A DNA stretch of 64,000 nucleotides. Source: Mesorhabditis belari. Lineage: Eukaryota; Nematoda; Chromadorea; Rhabditida; Rhabditidae. Made by a program: the position numbers and the translations under genes. Below, one piece after another: positions 21,150-32,229 of this stretch. The stretch is from positions 496,001 through 560,000 of the forward strand of contig CAUEEP010000903.1 of NCBI GenBank assembly GCA_958450365.1. The letters are read 5' to 3'. How positions within the stretch are numbered: the stretch's first letter is position 1; each line of letters opens with the position of its first letter. The notes under the pieces are model-generated. The model ran no database searches and had not been told where the DNA came from. It worked only from the letters and a program-made list of their open reading frames with translations.

Positions 21150-24100
21150 TAGACTTGTGTTTCAGTTGAACCGGAAACGTTCTTTTTCGGTTCGGTTGCG
21201 GTTTCGGTTTCGGTTAACCGAACCGAACCGAAAAAAAATATTTTTCGGTTGAACCGAAACCGAACCGAACCGAAAAAATCATCTTTTCGGTTGAACCGAA
21301 ACCGAACCGAACCGAAAAAATCATCTTTTCGGTTGAACCGAAACCGAACCAAACCGAAAAACGAATTTTTTCGGTTTAACCGAACCGAACCGAACCGAAA
21401 TTCGATAACGTGCGATAAAGTGAACCAATGCAAAACGCAATAAATTTATGCGAATTACGCCAAACTTTTTTGTTTTTATTTTCGCACTGAATATTCAGTT
21501 GGTTAGGTTGAATAACTTGACAGTAAATATATAAAAAGCATTTTGCAATAAAGTTTATTTTATATTTCCTCGATTTTTTTTTGCAATTGCGCAATTGTTT
21601 TTCAAAAGAAACATTCTGCACTTTGTCTGTCTTTACTTGCAACATTTTGTTTGTTTACTTTCATTTGTTTTGCCATAGGTATAAACTGTTCAAACTTACG
21701 TACTCCAGCATATTTTTTTAGAGAATGGGACGCAATGTAGAATCCGAGTATCGGCGTCATTTCACGCGAGAAGGCGAAATGGAAAGATGTAACTACTGCG
21801 AAACGACGTACAAATATCAATCGTCGACCAGCAATCCAAAGAGACACTTGGAGAGATATCATGCAAATAAATTGGGAACATTAGTATGTTGTTGACTAGT
21901 GTTATTAACATAACTGTTTTTTAGCTCCCTTCTAACAAAGAGGTGGCAATAAAAACGTTTTTTGAGCCAAAGGCAGTATTGTCGTCTTCAAAAATTGCGA
22001 GTCTTGACAAGGCATGGGCCTTAGTCTTTTCAGCCAACAACGTGGCTTTTTCTGTGGTTAGTTTGATTTATGTATTGCTTTAAGAAACCATAGATTTTAA
22101 AACCACCAAAACTTGTAGATAACCCTATATATATGTTCTATCCGATTTAGCTTCAATATAAATCGGATACCTGATTCTGAGTGCGGGAATTTTCGTTGAA
22201 TCAATCAAAAATTAACGATTACTATGTATAACATTTTGACAAAGCAAAAGATAGAGTGTTGTGAAACGGACATCAATGATCAATGATATCAATGATCAAT
22301 GATAAAACTAAAGCTTAGTATATTTTTACTTTTACGAATGGCTAAATTCGGCAAAAGTTACGGGATTTTGGTGCAGCTATTGCTTTTGATCTTGCTTTTG
22401 GTGTCAAAAAATATGTGCCAACGCAGCAATTGTTAAAACTATTGTTGAGTCTAAATCGGATATGACATATATTCAATATAGCTTAGATAGATTCTCCGAG
22501 TTTTCGCTCAGCTTTGGAAATCACACAACCGGGATATGTTTTGACAAGAAAAAGATTAATGGAGTCGATTGATCTACTGAATGCGAATGTTGAAGCAAAT
22601 GTAAGTTTTTTACCCAACCGCTATCCTAATTTATTGTACTAGAAAAAGGAGGCACTGCAAGAAGCCGACAAAATTGCGTTGACTACTGATATTTGGTCGT
22701 CCAAAAACTTCACAATGCAGCTTTCTGCATATACAGGTATGATTTCTCTGAATATGTTACATTTCTCATTACGTTTAGCTCATTACTTTGACAAAACGGG
22801 AGTTAAAAAGTCGTTGCTTTTGAAGACAAATGCGCTTTATGACAGGCAATACCTATCATATTTATTGCATTTATCTTTTATTCTAGACATACATCGGAAA
22901 ATCTTTTGATAGATCTCTCATCAACTCTTCAACACTACAATCTTGCTGATAAAATAGTTGCTGTAGTCTCCGATGGGGCGGCTATTGTGCGGAAAGCGAT
23001 TCGAGACGGAGGACACCAATGGTTTTTCAATTAAATTTCTTATTTGTAATATTGTTTCAGGGTGTATTGTACAAGCCATAAACTCAATCTGGTCGTGCAA
23101 AAAATCTATAAGATTGCTTCACTCAAGCCGATTCTCGGTAAATTTAAAGAAACGATCAATTTATTTCATCGGCACAGCTTCTATCGAAAAATGTTTATCA
23201 GGCTTGTGGTTTTTTCTTTGTCTATAAGTCAAATTTAGTTATTGCACACAGTCTGGATCAAAACCATTGGTTCCTCGTTCAGAATGCATAACACGATGGA
23301 ATTCCCTTTATTATATGTTATCTGATTGCATAGCATTGGTGCGTTTAAAGTATCTTATAATTTGAATCGTTTTTAGAGGGCTGCCTTTACTCAGTTTTGG
23401 CTTTCACAAAAGGAAGAGATTCTATCAAACGAGGACTTTGTGCTCATCGTTAAAATTTGTGCTATCCTTGCACCATTTGACGAAGCGTCTAGACAAGTAA
23501 ACTTGCTAACGGTAATTAAAATTTACTGATTTAGTTGTCTTATGAGGATGCTCACATTGCGATGATTATCCCGACTCTGAAAAAGTTGCAATTCCAAACG
23601 AAAATGTAAGAATACTTTTTTACTTGTAATCTATGAGTTTAGGTTTTTGGCAAATGAAGAAGCTTTATCAAAAGTTTTGGAAGATTTTACTGAAGGGATG
23701 GATAAACACTTCACTGACATTTACAACATGCGTTTTCTTCAGTATGCTGTATTTATTGACCCCCGATTCAATGGCTGTTCATTCTACGATAATACTGAAT
23801 GGAATGATATTGAAACGGACTTTGTCCAAAAATATGGTAAATATTTACTAATTAAACTAGTGCATTTTTCTCTTTTTAGATTCATTATGCTCAACGAATC
23901 TTCACGAAAATATTGCACAAGAATTGGCCACAAAAGATGTTACTAAAACTGATGATTTCTCCATGTTCTTCAAAGGTCCAACTGTAAAACGAAAAAAAAC
24001 AAACCAATTACAGGTTGTTTTCAAAGTTTTATGTATTTATAGAATTTTTTAAGCAAGAATTGACTCGTTTTCTTGAATCAATCGACACAGCCCGACCACC

Positions 24101-24835
24101 CCCAAACGCGAACATTTACGAATGGTGGAGAAATCATCAAATGGATTTTGAACTCTTATATCGGATAGCACAAGAACTCCTGACGGCGCCTGCTACAAGT
24201 GTCAACTCTGAAAGAGTGTTTTCGTAAATTTTACTTGTTTAATTTAATTTATTTTATTTTAGTATCGCCGGTGTTTATCTAAATAATCCTCGTCGTCAAC
24301 GGATTTCTGAAGACACGGCTATTAAACTTCTCAATATTTCATGTAACCAGGATCATGTGAGGTATCACATTTTTTTCCAAATATGACTAAATGCTATTGG
24401 ATTTAGGCGAAACACATGGCCATCAAGTAAAGAAGCACGTTACGGTTGGAGAACTGCTTATTCCCGCTATGCAGATCTATCACAAAATGAGTGTGCCGAG
24501 GACGAAGGCGAAAATGAATGGTTTGCAATTGATTCGGAAGATAATTCTGGATAAATATACTGTTATATACGTTTGTTATGTTTATATTGTTGCATTTTTG
24601 TTGATAAATTTGTTAAGAAATCAATTAGCTTTTCAAAGTACAATCGCTAAAAATTTGAGTCAACCGAAACCGAACCGAACCAACAAACTCAGTTTTCGGT
24701 TGAACCGAAACTGAACCGAACCGAAAATTCATCTTTTCGGTTCAACCGAACCGAACCGAGCCGAAGATTTCGGTTGACTTCGGTTGAACCGAAACCGAAA
24801 CCGAACCGAAAAGAGCCAACCGAAACACAAGTCTA
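21150..24835 (+). mobile_element. Full-length hAT transposon with 8-base target duplication
   Basis: The ends are TAGACTTGTGTTTC and its reverse complement, flanked by perfect CTTTGCGA repeats (21142-21149 and 24836-24843), the 8-base duplication typical of hAT. Both ends carry tandem AACCGAACCGAA-type motifs (about 21165-21405, 24660-24830). The transposase starts at 21725 with a BED finger (CNYCETTY, HLERYH). Then come KIALTTDIWSSKNF (about 22670), VAVVSDGAAIVRKAIRD (about 22960), a VHKLNLVVQKI-type segment and a C-terminal dimerisation region (NANIYEWWRNH, PATSVNSERVFS, about 24100-24225; NNPRRQRISEDTAIKLL, about 24280). Many 40-60 base introns separate the exons. I could not confirm every splice junction, so activity is uncertain, but the structure is nearly complete. 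Confidence 0.85.
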
Positions 24836-24856
24836 CTTTGCGAGTGAGCAAGTGGT

Positions 24857-25075
24857 CTGAAGCTAAGACAATATGCACAACAGAATTGGCGAACACGGTT
24901 TGCAACAATTCGACTTGTCTCAAGATTCAAATACCTAAAACCATTTGACAGAAAGCTTAGTAAGAAAGATTGTGAACTTGATGATAAGGGAGATGCTCTG
25001 TTAAAATATGTAATCCATAAATTTTGAGTTTGAGCATAAGAATACCAAACTCAACTACCGAGCTGATTAGTTGCA
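24857..25075 (-). repeat. Dispersed repeat S, copy 1 (inverted)
   Basis: In reverse complement this matches about 46322-46535 and 55255-55490. Shared landmarks are a run near AAAATATGTAATCCATAAAT and CTGAAGCTAAGACAATAT. It is outside the lectin units and has no recognised frame. Confidence 0.6.
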
Positions 25076-25280
25076 AGATGAGCTATTGAGCTATTGAGCT
25101 AGCGATTGACTCATTAAGCCGTGAAAGAATCACTCGCTCGCTCGCTTTTCGGTCGCTTTTCTAAACAATTTCAGCGCTCTTAAAGGCTCTTTTCCGCGAA
25201 AAAACAATTGTTTATCGGATCGTCCCTCCATTCGTTCTTCCCATTTCCCGAATTCAAAACTAATCAACCAATTCAGCAGA

Positions 25281-27878
25281 ATGGGTGTGATGGCCGTCGG
25301 TCTGTTCATCACGATTCTCATCCTTTTCAATCAAATTTCATCGTCCATTCAAGAAAGCGTTCAAGTGGATCCATCCACGTATTCTTTTCCCTTCTAATAG
25401 CTAAGTTGTCAATCATTCAGATCTCCGAATGATCGAGATGAGATTCTGTCTGGTGATCGTAGTACTTTAAAGTTGATTAGAAAGAGATTTTTTTCATCTT
25501 AGAGTTGAGCTGTAAAAAGGATTGCCCGGACACCGTTCTCTTGAGATCTTGTGAAAAAAAATCTGTTGGTTTTTTGGGAGAAGAGCGAATTTGATACGAT
25601 AAACAAGAAATAGGCTTGAGTGTCTCAATAATAAGAGTTTTCAGGAATGAAACCCAACAAGAACTCGTCGAGGCCCGAGGAAAAATCATCGGACTCGAGA
25701 GGGAAATGTGGGTGAAATCAAAAATCTTGAAGAATTCAAGCTCATCTTTTTTGGATTTTGAGTAGTGATTTTGACAAGCCCGATATATACCGTAAATACT
25801 GTAATTGGACCCCATGGGGTACTATTTCCCCCCTCTAGGGTGGGGTACTATTAGAGGGTGGGGCACTATTAGAGGGTGGGTTACTATTTTACACCACTCT
25901 TCAAGTTACCAAATCAGGATACATGTCAATAATTTGTTCAAAAGCCAACTTTTACTTTAGTTTTTATTGGTTTTAACCATTTGAAAATTTAACAGCAAAA
26001 CGAAACAAAACCAACTAACAAGCTAAATCAATAGACACATCTGAATCAATGAATTCATCATTTTCTTGCTCATCAATTCCTCGATGTCCTTGAAATCTCG
26101 TCGATGCGAGCGGCTGCTTTGATCGAAACATCATTGCCCATCTTTGCAACAGCCAATTTCGTCCTCAGCCAAGCCAAGAGGTCCTCGATTTCTGCCTCTG
26201 TCCGAGCATTTCTCATCGCCTGTAAGTACAATAGATTAAAGATCAGTCCACCGAAAGAGTGTTGCAAGTATTTCGCCGTGATCTCGTTATCGAAGTACTT
26301 GCTTTTCTTCTCTTTCGAATAGAGCAATAACTTCGATTGGAACTTGGTCTCGATTTTTTTGTTCATCGTCTTCCGAGGCACCACGACAAAAGGACGCAAC
26401 TTTTTCCCATCAGAACGAGCAGTGAGCATCACGGATATATTCATCTTGTCGTAGCCGCGGGTGAGAACATCAACTTCTTTGGCTCCAACCGCTTCGATGC
26501 ACTTGCTCGTCGAAGCATCCAGCCAAACCGCCGTCTCATCGCAAGCAACAATGTGCTTGTAATCGCCTTCTTTGATTGTCTTGTTCAGCCTCAGAATGTG
26601 CTTGACGATGGCCTTCTCAAATTGACAGCTTTTGACAAGCTGTTGTTGGTGCCCTCAAAGAAAGGTGGTGGCGCCTCAAGAACGACTCCATCCAGCCATG
26701 GCTTCTTTTGAAAGAAGTTTCAGCTTTTTCGAATCGATTAGCCGCTTCATTCCAGATAATCCGGCGTGTCACTCGTTTCTTCTCGGCTCGACGATCCATT
26801 CAGCCAAACCGATATCAATCCCCCTCCGAGTTCAAGTGGCTTCTAAGTGGGCCAATCTTTATGATTTTGGTGTTACTTTGTTGCACTTGTTGAGATCTAC
26901 AATCATAAAGATTGGCCCACTTAGAAGAAAGTTATGGCGAGCTGCGCAAAAAATTTGGCGCAAAGTAGCCACCCCAAATTTTAAAACAACAAATTTATGA
27001 ATAAAATTAAAAATACAAACGATTTCTGAAAATACATGAAAATTTTCCGCTTTAAAAGCGTTGTTTGTAATTACGCGTTAGGTGGGGTACTATTAGAGGG
27101 GTGGGGCATTATTAGAGGGGTGGGGTATTATTTTTCCCCTCCCCCTCTAGGGTGGGGTATTATTAGAGGGGTGGGGTCCAATTACAGTATTTACGGTAGT
27201 TAAGATCCGAACTTTTTTCAGAAGAACTCAAAATACGGAAGTGAGAGAGGGAAAAGCCAAGATTGGAGAGCTCGAAGGGAAAATCAACGCGTTGCAGAGC
27301 AAGAACTCTCACCCCGAAACCCAAATGTGAGTCTATTTGGTATCTCTTGTGTACTGAGACTTGAGAAAACAGTTTTTTGACTCCCAAATAACCATTTCAC
27401 TCAATCCAATCAACTCCCTTCTTAACAATTTGAAAGAGAAAACAAAATGGCCGAAATCAAGAGGTTGCGGGCAGATTTATGCGTTTTTTAAGGAAATAGA
27501 TTAAGCATTTGTCTAAAGGACTAATGTTTTCCGAAGAAATTCAGAAATCGAACCATGAATCTCTTGGATCTGTATCGGGGTGGATGGTCGTTTGATTTGA
27601 TAAACCAAAAACAATCGATATTGATTTCAGCGAAAACTGTTGATTCGGATCATTTGTTCTGGATTGGACTGCAGGTTGAATTTTTCATATTGAAAGACAT
27701 AAATAAATATATAGAAACTAATGGGTCTTTCTTTTTGTGAAATAAGGCAAAGTGTTATATCAAAGGATTTCGATCAGAAATGAACTCATTTCAGCTTGGG
27801 ATCTACGATGGGAAATGGCGGGGGTATGCTCCTACCTATCAGTTGGGTCTTATCTGCAAAAGGAGCTCTCAATTCTGA
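25281..27878 (+). pseudogene. Type A lectin unit split by a pogo-like transposon (unit 5)
   Basis: The signal-anchor exon starts at 25281 (MGVMAVGLFITILILFNQIS). Exons near 25425-25500 (DEILSGDRSTLKL) and 25645-25705 (ETQQELVEARGKIIGLE) follow. A 1.4-kb transposon (25790-27196) then sits in the next intron. After it come the KAKIGELEGKINALQSK exon (about 27221-27325) and the same deleted CTLD as in unit 4, with exon B at 27630-27673 and exon D at 27795-27878. The part from 27218 is the second copy of the segmental duplication. The exon-A deletion alone prevents a complete CTLD. Confidence 0.8.
25790..27196 (-). mobile_element. Pogo/Tigger-like transposon, internally deleted
   Basis: The inverted ends CCGTAAATACTGTAATTGGA are flanked by TA. 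Inside each end a GTGGGGTACTATTAGAGG-type motif is tandemly repeated. The minus-strand transposase has a CENP-B-type DNA-binding segment (SFKRSHGWMESFLRRHHLSL, about 26710). After a frameshift near 26625 the catalytic core begins with CDETAVWLDAS (about 26545) and KLRPFVVVPRK (about 26395). The remaining DDE region is largely missing, so the copy is inactive. A perfect 25-base inverted repeat (26841-26865 with 26902-26926) lies upstream of the reading frame. Confidence 0.75.
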
Positions 27879-28459
27879 TAAATGTCTTATGTTTTTTTCT
27901 GTGGACAAGTACCAATAAATCCCCCTTTTATTCCATCTTCTGAAAACACACAACTGCACGTTATCTTTTTCTTTATTTCTGAATTTTTTTTTCAAAATCT
28001 CAGATAGAAAGTTTTCCCAAAAATCCAGAATTCCGCCTAAAGCTGCAAGTATTTTGCTCTCTCTTCGCTCCTGAATAGACTATTAGATAAACGTGTTGAA
28101 CATCAATGGACATCAGCATGAGGAAACTGACAATTCTTCGTGAAGGTCGCTCTTCTCGTCCCTCAACTCGTCGGTTTGTCTTTGAGTTTTTTTCCCTTTT
28201 TGTTCTCACTGTTGGTTTTGTAGGCGGAGATTTTTCGGAGATCAGAAAAAGCAGAAACCCGTGTGGGTTTGAATGAAAAAATTATTGTGGATAGTTATTA
28301 AATGATCGTAATGAAGAGAGATGCTTTCAAACAATGATCATCAATCACCTTCTTATATATGAGCTGGGTTCTGGTTTGAGATGAGCAGATGCCTTTCTGT
28401 GAGTTTTGGGTTTTCGAGCCAGATTCTTCAAAGCACTCACTCATTGATTGAGTTGTATT
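27218..28459. repeat. Recent segmental duplication, copy 2 (1.24 kb)
   Basis: Near-identical to 19448-20689 (see that entry). At its right border (28459) it is fused to TCGAAGGGAAAATCGACGCG, the middle of a coiled-coil exon of another lectin copy, so the duplication junction created a chimeric locus. Confidence 0.9.
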
Positions 28460-29678
28460 CTCGAAGGGAAAATCGACGCGTTGCAGAGCAAAATCTCTGG
28501 CCTGGAGACCCAAATGTGAGTTTGACTCGTATCTCTTGTCGACTGAGACTTGAGAAAACATTTTTTTCAGAAATCGGACGATCACTTTCTTGGATCCGGA
28601 TGGATGGTCATATTTGGCCAAAACCGCTTCTTGGTACAGGGTTTGGTGGATGTTGTGAACCAGGATTATCTGCATCTCAAGGTTATCGATCAAAGAATTT
28701 CATTTGATGACGCCGAGGCATATTGTGCGAGTCGAAAGAGTCATTTAGTCTCCATTCACAGTCAAGAAGAGAACGATCTTGTTCTGAAATCCGGTCAGAA
28801 ATCGAAATGATTCAATTTGGAAGATTCATGATTTTCGTAGAAATTTATGCTTTATAAGCCAAAACAATCGATATTTATTTCAGCAAAAACTGTTTCTTGG
28901 TATGGTTGGTTCTGGATCGGACTGAAGGTTGAATTTTTCTTATTGAAAGACATAAATAAATATATAGAAAATAATGATTCTTTCAGCCATTTCCGGAAGG
29001 CTTTTTGTCAAAGACCTAATAGAAATAGATTAAGCATTTGTCTAAAGGACTAATGTTTTCCGAAGAAATTCAGAAATCGAACCATGAATCTCTTGGATCT
29101 GTATCGGGGTGGATGGTCGTTTGATTTGATAAACCAAAAACAATCGATATTGATTTCAGCGAAAACTGTTGATTCGGATCATTTGTTCTGGATCGGCCTG
29201 AAGGTTGAATTTTTCTTATTGAAAGACATAAACAAATAAATAGAAAGTAATGGTTCTTTCAGCCATTTTCGGAAGGCTCTCTGTGAAGGAAAATCGCATC
29301 GAAATATCAATGTTAAGAATAAAAATTTCTTTATTCAGAGAAATCCGAACAAAGAAAATGCTTTTGAATGGACGGATGGCAGTTCGGTGGATTTCACGAA
29401 TTGGAAGGTTGGAGAGCCGGATTCGAACCCCCACGCTGCGGTGAGATCCTCAACGTGAAATTATCAATATTTATTCCAATTTGCAATGCATAACTGATCA
29501 AGAAATATTTCGATCAATCTGAGAAAATTTCTTTTTGAGGAATAAGGCAAATTGTTTTATGAAAGGATTTGCATGAGAAATGAACAAATTTCAGCTTCGG
29601 AGCTACGATGGGAAATGCGTGGCATATTCTCCTGCCCATCAGTTTCGCTTTATCTGCAAAAGGAGCTTTCATTTCTGA
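28460..29678 (+). pseudogene. Chimeric lectin unit with two exon-B copies (unit 6)
   Basis: It starts within a coiled-coil exon (to 28515, DALQSKISGLETQ). Exon A lies at 28571-28793 (GSGWMVIFGQNRFLVQG; AEAYCASRKSHLVSIHS). Exon B occurs twice: 28884-28927 (AKTVSWYGWFWIGLK) and 29160-29203 (AKTVDSDHLFWIGLK). Exon C is at 29339-29440 and exon D at 29595-29678 (GKCVAYSPAHQFRFICKRS). The second exon B and about 140 bases before it match the 19.7/27.5 kb copies, so they were pasted in. Including both 44-base exons would shift the frame. The N-terminal exons are missing. Confidence 0.75.
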
Positions 29679-30119
29679 TAAATATCTTATGTTCCTTTCT
29701 GTGGACAAAAACGAATAAATCCCATTTTGTTCAATCTTCTGAAAACACACAACTGCACATTAACTTTTTCTTTATTTTTGAACTGCTTCTTCAAAATCTC
29801 TTATAAAAAGTTTTCCCGAAAACCCAGAATTCCGCCTGAGGCTGCAAGTATTTCGCTCTCTCGTCGCTCCTGAATAGACTATTAGATAAACGTGTTGAAC
29901 ATCAATGGACTTCAGCATGAGAAAACTGACCATTCTTCGTGAAGGTCGCCCTTCTCGTCCCTCAACTCGTCGATTTGTCTTTGATTTTTGTTCCTGAAGT
30001 TCTCAAAAATTCGATTTATGCTTGGTTCTGTTGGTTCTGTAGGCGAAGATTTTCCGGTCGAGCTTTAGATTTTTTGTCTCTTTTTGGCTAATCTGAAGGA
30101 TTAAGCAAGTAGATAGTGT

Positions 30120-30556
30120 ATGTAAAGTAGGGGTTCATAACTTTGGACACACCTCGAACTCGAACTAGAATTTGTTCGTTCTTTTTGCTGATAATAGATT
30201 TTTTTACCGAAAGCGACTGTCTTATACGGTTTTTATCCCTGTTCATTGTTTCCGCATGAATTTGGCTTTTAGTTTGATTCTCATGTATTTTTGATCTACT
30301 TTATCCGAGACACCCACTTTCTAGGGGGTCATAATTTTGGACACACTTGTTGAATACATGGTTTTCTTTAGATGCCTTCAAAGAAAATCTTGTCTAACGA
30401 CTTGAAGGAACGTTTGGTAGCCAAAATGAGTCAAGGAATGTCGTCTAGGGATGCTGCAGAGATGTTTGGAATCACGTTTTCGGCGACTGCAAAGCTCTAC
30501 CGCAAATCGAAAGAAAGAGGATCGATAGAACGGAAAATTGGTGGAAGATTATCAAA
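30120..30556 (+). mobile_element. Tc1-like transposon left end and transposase N-terminus
   Basis: GGGGTTCATAACTTTGGACAC (30129) and GGGGGTCATAATTTTGGACA (30324) form two direct repeats about 195 bases apart, the IR/DR arrangement of several Tc1-type elements. A frame from 30372 reads MPSKKILSNDLKERLVAKMS and AAEMFGITFSATAKLYRK, a helix-turn-helix as at the N-terminus of Tc1 transposases. From about 30556 the sequence switches to the lectin downstream flank, so the catalytic part and the right end are missing. Confidence 0.65.
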
Positions 30557-30921
30557 AAAGGGACAAAAATCTCCGCCTACAAAACCAACAGTGAGAACAA
30601 AAAGGGAAAAAAACTCAAAGACAAATCGACGAGTTGAGGGACGAGAAGAGCGACCTTCACGAAGAATTGTCAGTTTCCTCATGCTGATGTCCATCGATCT
30701 TCAACACGTTTATCTAATAGTCTATTCAGGAGCGAAATAAAAAAAAAAGAGCGAAATACTTGCAGCCTCAGGCGGAATTCTGGGTTTTCGGGAAAACTTT
30801 TTATAAGAGATTTTGAAGAAGCAGTTCAAAAATAAAGAAAAAGTTAATGTGCAGTTGTGTGTTTTCAGAAGATTGAACAAAATGGGATTTATTCGTTTTT
30901 GTCCACAGAAAGGAACATATT

Positions 30922-32146
30922 TATCGATTGAAAGCTCCTTTCGCAGATAAAATGATACTGACTGGTAGGAGAATAGGCCCGCCATATCCCATCGGAGCTA
31001 TGAAGCTGAAAGTTCATTTCTGATGGAAATCTTTTGATAAAACACTCTGCGTTATCCCACAAAAAGAAATTTTCTCAGATTGATCGAAATGTTTTTGGAT
31101 TAATTATGCATTGCAAGTTGGAATAAATATTGATTATTTCACGTCGAAAATCTCACATAAGCGTGGGTGTTCGAATCCGGCTCGAATCCGGCTAGGAATG
31201 AAAGCTTTCAAGAAAAACAAGTGTCACGGAATTACCGATGCTACAGAACTTAAGAGAGAACAGCATTGTGCTCAACTTCTTGCTTGGTTTCCTGGAAAAG
31301 CTCACCGAAGGATTCTTTTCACCCATGAGAAAGTTTTTACGGTCCAGCAAGTGTTGAACACGCAAACGATCGAATTTACGGCATTTCTAATCCACACAAA
31401 TCAGTTTCGCATTCTCTTCATCCCACCTCGGTGATGGATCTCCCCTACTTGCGTGCCACGGTCGACGACTTCCGGAAGCGCCTTCAGCTCTGTATCAACG
31501 CGAAAGGAGGACATATCCAATAATTGTTGTTTTTTCATTACTTTACTATCTAATTTGTTAACAATAAAAGTTTCATCACAAGTTTTCTACTAAAAAAAGT
31601 TTTTTCAAGCTAGTTATCAGGTATCAGTAATTGTGGAACACCCTGTAGTTTGTCAATTGAAAGCATTATTTCTATTAAAGAACTATCAATCAAACGAATA
31701 GGTCTTTGACAAAAAGCCTTCCGGAAATGGCTGAAAGAATCATTATTTTCTATATATTTATTTATGTCTTTCAATAAGAAAAATTCAACCTTCAGTCCGA
31801 TCCAGAACCAACCATACCAAGAAACAGTTTTTGCTGAAATAAATATCGATTGTTTTGGCTTATAAAGCATAAATTTCTAGGAAAATCATGAATTTCCAGA
31901 ATTGAATCATTTCGATTTCTTACCGAGTTCCTGAACAAAATCGTGCTCTTCCTGACTGTGAATAGAGACTAAATGGCTCTTTCGACTCGCACAATCTGCC
32001 TCGGCTTCATCAAATGACATTCTTTGTTCGATAACCTTGAGATGAAGATAATCCTGGTTCAGAACATCCGCCAAACCTTGTACCAAGAAGCGGTTTTTGC
32101 CAAATACGACCATCCATCCAGATCCACGTGATTCATCGTTCGATTT
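30922..32146 (-). pseudogene. Lectin unit interrupted by a Tc1-type insertion (unit 7)
   Basis: Exon A at 32146-31924 (GSGWMVVFGKNRFLVQGLAD; the usual AYCAS reads ADCAS, keeping the cysteine), exon B at 31833-31790 (AKTVSWYGWFWIGLK), the last part of exon C at about 31193-31157 (PDSNTHAY) and exon D from 31005 (WRAYSPTSQYHFICERSFQ). A transposon fragment (about 31190-31655) has replaced the rest of exon C. The normal stop of exon D is changed (CAATCG instead of CAATTC then TGA). Upstream exons are replaced by an unrelated gene fragment at 32.2 kb. Confidence 0.8.
31190..31655 (+). mobile_element. Tc1/maT-like transposon fragment with internal deletion
   Basis: A frame at 31198-31434 includes AHRRILFTHEKVFTVQQVLN, the region of the first catalytic aspartate in Tc1-type transposases, here changed to histidine (FTDEK to FTHEK). 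After a gap, LPYLRATVDDFRKRLQLC and INAKGGHIQ-stop (about 31441-31523) match the C-terminal end of such transposases. The middle with the remaining catalytic residues is deleted. The right end near 31640 reads ATTGTGGAACACCCTG. It lies within exon C of a lectin copy. Confidence 0.65.
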
Positions 32147-32229
32147 CTGAATTTCTTCGAAAAATTTACTTCCGACTTTTAAAACGAATACTAAATCCTT
32201 TTCCTTTCTGTACCAGAGCAGCGAAAAGT

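Noticed and set aside
21249..21443. Long open frames of NRTEPKK-type repeats on both strands
   Set aside because: They come from the AACCGAA subterminal repeats of the hAT element and are not protein coding.
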